Shown: piece after piece, positions 6,375-7,772 of the stretch | How positions within the stretch are numbered: position 1 is the first letter of the stretch | Layout: each line of letters begins with the position of its first letter | Assembly (NCBI GenBank): GCA_963643215.1 | Contig: CAVIJY010000069.1 | Span: 1 to 7,772, forward strand | Length of the DNA: 7,772 nucleotides | Direction of reading: 5' to 3' | Source of the DNA: Darwinimomas sp963643215 | Lineage (GTDB): Bacteria > Bacillota > Clostridia > Lachnospirales > Lachnospiraceae | Position numbers and translations under genes: made by a program | Notes under the pieces: generated by a model | What the model was told of the DNA's origin: nothing | Seen by the model: only the letters and a program-made list of their open reading frames with translations | Database searches by the model: none

Positions 6375-7535
6375 CTACATCATGGCAAGTATGCAGCAGC
6401 TGAGTCTGGTTTTCTCCTCTACCGAGGACACCTTGAAGCTCTCGTCAAATGAATGTATCTTGTACATGTACGGTCCCAGAGCGTCCACGCAGGGTATTCC
6501 CATTCCGGTAAATATGGCGCCGTCTCCGCTTCCGCCTGAACTCTGCTCAGGCAGATCATATCCGATCTGTGAGCCGATATTCTTTATAAACTCATAAAGC
6601 CTGACATTGGCCTCGGTACGCTCCATTGCATGACCTTCATTTAGTATCTCGACCTCTGTTGAAGTTCCGGGTATATACACCTCCTTGAGATCCCCCAGCA
6701 GCTTCTTTACATAATCCAGCTCCTTGTGGTTCTGGAAGCGGACAGATCCCCGGCAGTATGCATAGTCGGGTATGATATTGGTAGGCTTTCCGCCGTCTGC
6801 TATGCTTGTCAGATTGAATTGCACTCCGTTCTCATCGTCGTTGTGCTCATAGAGATATACTATCTTTTTGGCCAGCTCTATGACAGCCGATGCACCGGCC
6901 TTATATGCATTGCCGGAGTGGGCGTTTATTCCGTGACACTTTATGGCAAAGCTCAGAGCGCCCTTGCGCGATGTCAGGATGCCGTTGTCCTCTCTTGCCG
7001 GCTCATATACAAGTGCCGCGCTTGCTCCCGCCGCCTCAGCCTCCAGATGCTCTCTGCATTCCGTGGATCCGATCTCCTCATCGGAGTTGAAAAGGAACAG
7101 TATCTCCTTGTCCGGAAGCAGTCCCTTTTCGCTGAGTATTCTCACGGCATTGATGGCCACCACTATACCGCCCTTGCAGTCCACGGCTCCGAGTCCGTAT
7201 CCGACATCTCCCTCTACTCTGAACGGATGCTCGGCTACATCTCCTCTTTTGAAAACCGTGTCCATGTGCGCATTGAGTACAATCTTGCCGTTCGGATTCC
7301 CTTTGTTTACGGACGCGGCCACCATGATACCGTGCGTCGGTGTCTGTATGTGGCGAATCTCGATTCCGGCTATCTCAGAGAGCATCGAGTCAACCTGAGC
7401 TACAACCTGAGCATTGCCCTCGATATCTCCGGATCCGCAATCAATGGACGCAAATGCCCGGATCTCGTCCAGCTCCTTGTCGGCCGAGGCCTTCAGCGAC
7501 GGCTCTATCAGCTCCAGTATCTCCTTGACAGTCAT
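6375..7535 (-). CDS. M20 family metallopeptidase, carboxypeptidase G2 / ArgE-DapE-like
   Basis: A 386-residue cytoplasmic dizinc hydrolase of the M20 family, close in layout to glutamate carboxypeptidase (CPG2) and ArgE/DapE. Motifs in order: VLNAHMDTVFKRGD (86-99; H90 zinc ligand, D92), LGAVDCKGG (115-123; bridging D119), FNSDEEIGSTE (149-159; E153 general base, E154 zinc), YEPAREDNG (177-185; E178 zinc), HGINAHSGNAYKAGASA (201-217; H206 of the dimerisation domain), SGGSGDGAIF (333-342) and YKIHSFDE (358-365; H361 zinc). The catalytic set appears complete, so it should be active. Likely substrates are glutamyl or acyl-amino acid amides or dipeptides. The ATG at 7535 follows an excellent AAAGGAGG (7543-7550 on the complement); an in-frame TTG at 7616 lacks a ribosome binding site and falls inside an inverted repeat. 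It is the first gene of the operon with the YfcC permease. Confidence 0.9.
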   Translation of the reverse strand: MTVKEILELIEPSLKASADKELDEIRAFASIDCGSGDIEGNAQVVAQVDSMLSEIAGIEIRHIQTPTHGIMVAASVNKGNPNGKIVLNAHMDTVFKRGDVAEHPFRVEGDVGYGLGAVDCKGGIVVAINAVRILSEKGLLPDKEILFLFNSDEEIGSTECREHLEAEAAGASAALVYEPAREDNGILTSRKGALSFAIKCHGINAHSGNAYKAGASAVIELAKKIVYLYEHNDDENGVQFNLTSIADGGKPTNIIPDYAYCRGSVRFQNHKELDYVKKLLGDLKEVYIPGTSTEVEILNEGHAMERTEANVRLYEFIKNIGSQIGYDLPEQSSGGSGDGAIFTGMGIPCVDALGPYMYKIHSFDESFKVSSVEEKTRLSCCILAMM

Positions 7536-7609
7536 AGCAATTCCTCCTTTCCAAGATGCCTCCTGCACCTCTCCAGCCTGTATCACTGTACGCAACATAA
7601 AAAACCGCC

Positions 7610-7643
7610 AATTCAATTGTGCATATACAAATACAATTGAATT
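7610..7643. repeat. Perfect 11-bp inverted repeat, candidate operator of the M20-YfcC operon
   Basis: AATTCAATTGT at 7610-7620 is the exact reverse complement of ACAATTGAATT at 7633-7643, with a 12-base AT-rich spacer. Arm centres are 23 bp apart, about two helical turns, as for a dimeric or tetrameric DNA-binding regulator. It lies 75 bp upstream of the M20 start codon and just downstream of a -10-like element at 7655-7660. As RNA it could also fold into an AU-rich hairpin at the 5' end of the transcript. The repeat is seen directly; operator function is inferred. Confidence 0.55.
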
Positions 7644-7654
7644 AACGGAATTTT

Positions 7655-7660
7655 ATCATA
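7655..7660 (-). promoter_or_regulatory. Candidate -10 element of the M20-YfcC operon
   Basis: On the minus strand TATGAT (complement of 7655-7660) is a five-of-six match to TATAAT within a very AT-rich stretch. The best -35 candidate, TTAGCT about 18 bp upstream (7679-7684 complement), is weak. The start of transcription would be near 7648, placing the inverted repeat at 7610-7643 at the beginning of the transcript. AT richness makes chance matches likely, so the call is tentative. Confidence 0.35.
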
Positions 7661-7720
7661 CTCTTTATTAAATTTTCCAGCTAATTATGTATTTTTTTGA
7701 AATTGTTTCTCCTTTCACAA

Positions 7721-7747
7721 AATAGAAAAATCCGGATTTCTCCGGAT
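7721..7747 (-). terminator. Probable terminator of a minus-strand gene beyond the right edge
   Basis: ATCCGGA (7730-7736) and TCCGGAT (7741-7747) form a 7-bp stem with a four-base loop that reads GAAA on the minus strand, a GNRA-type tetraloop. On that strand the stem is followed by TTTTTCTATTTT, so the hairpin suits an intrinsic terminator for a leftward gene outside the window. The plus strand lacks a T-run after the stem. The stem is short, so efficiency may be moderate. Confidence 0.6.
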
Positions 7748-7772
7748 ACAAAAAGAGCACCAGTCCGTTAAG

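Noticed and set aside
7536..7616. TTG start adding 27 residues to the M20 peptidase
   Set aside because: No ribosome binding site, the codon lies in the inverted repeat, and the ATG at 7535 has an excellent site.
6726..7640. Plus-strand 304-codon open frame
   Set aside because: It is fully antisense to the M20 peptidase with intact catalytic motifs, has no recognisable domain, and is explained by the codon composition of the real gene.
7599..7643. Inverted repeat plus nearby T6 run as a transcription attenuator
   Set aside because: On the minus strand a GGCGG stretch separates the AU-rich stem from the T-run, so it is not a canonical intrinsic terminator.

Overview
The window looks like chromosomal DNA of an anaerobic Gram-positive bacterium of the Clostridia, probably Lachnospiraceae-like. 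This is inferred from strong AGGAGG-type ribosome binding sites in front of most genes, short T-tailed hairpin terminators, roughly balanced base composition, a lipoprotein with a Ser/Thr/Ala/Gln/Glu-rich linker, and a DUF5058-type membrane protein. The genus cannot be named. There are no RNA genes, insertion sequences, CRISPR arrays, phage genes or broken genes.

Layout: positions 1-163 hold an extended -10 promoter, a tandem 8-bp repeat at the probable start of transcription, and a leader able to fold into a nested hairpin. A four-gene plus-strand operon follows (164-4892): an AbgB-like M20 amidohydrolase, a DUF5058-type membrane protein, a second small membrane protein I do not recognise, and a large lipoprotein with a C-terminal-RsiV-like (DUF4163/DUF3298) region. 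A bidirectional terminator at 4904-4936 separates it from a convergent minus-strand operon (7535-4948). That operon encodes a carboxypeptidase G2-like M20 metallopeptidase followed by a YfcC-type permease. The AT-rich region at 7536-7772 carries a perfect 11-bp inverted repeat and the probable terminator of a gene lying to the right of the window.

How the genes may work together: each operon pairs a cytoplasmic zinc-type M20 hydrolase with membrane proteins. The simplest reading is two back-to-back uptake-and-hydrolysis cassettes for amide-linked small molecules, such as acyl or aminobenzoyl amino acids, or short or glutamyl peptides. The YfcC/M20 cassette uses a recognised transporter family. 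The AbgB-like cassette has no AbgT transporter and no AbgA partner. In their place it has two small membrane proteins of about 240 residues that may form a heteromeric transporter, plus a surface lipoprotein. That first operon is the part most likely to hold an undescribed system. The substrate assignments are inference.
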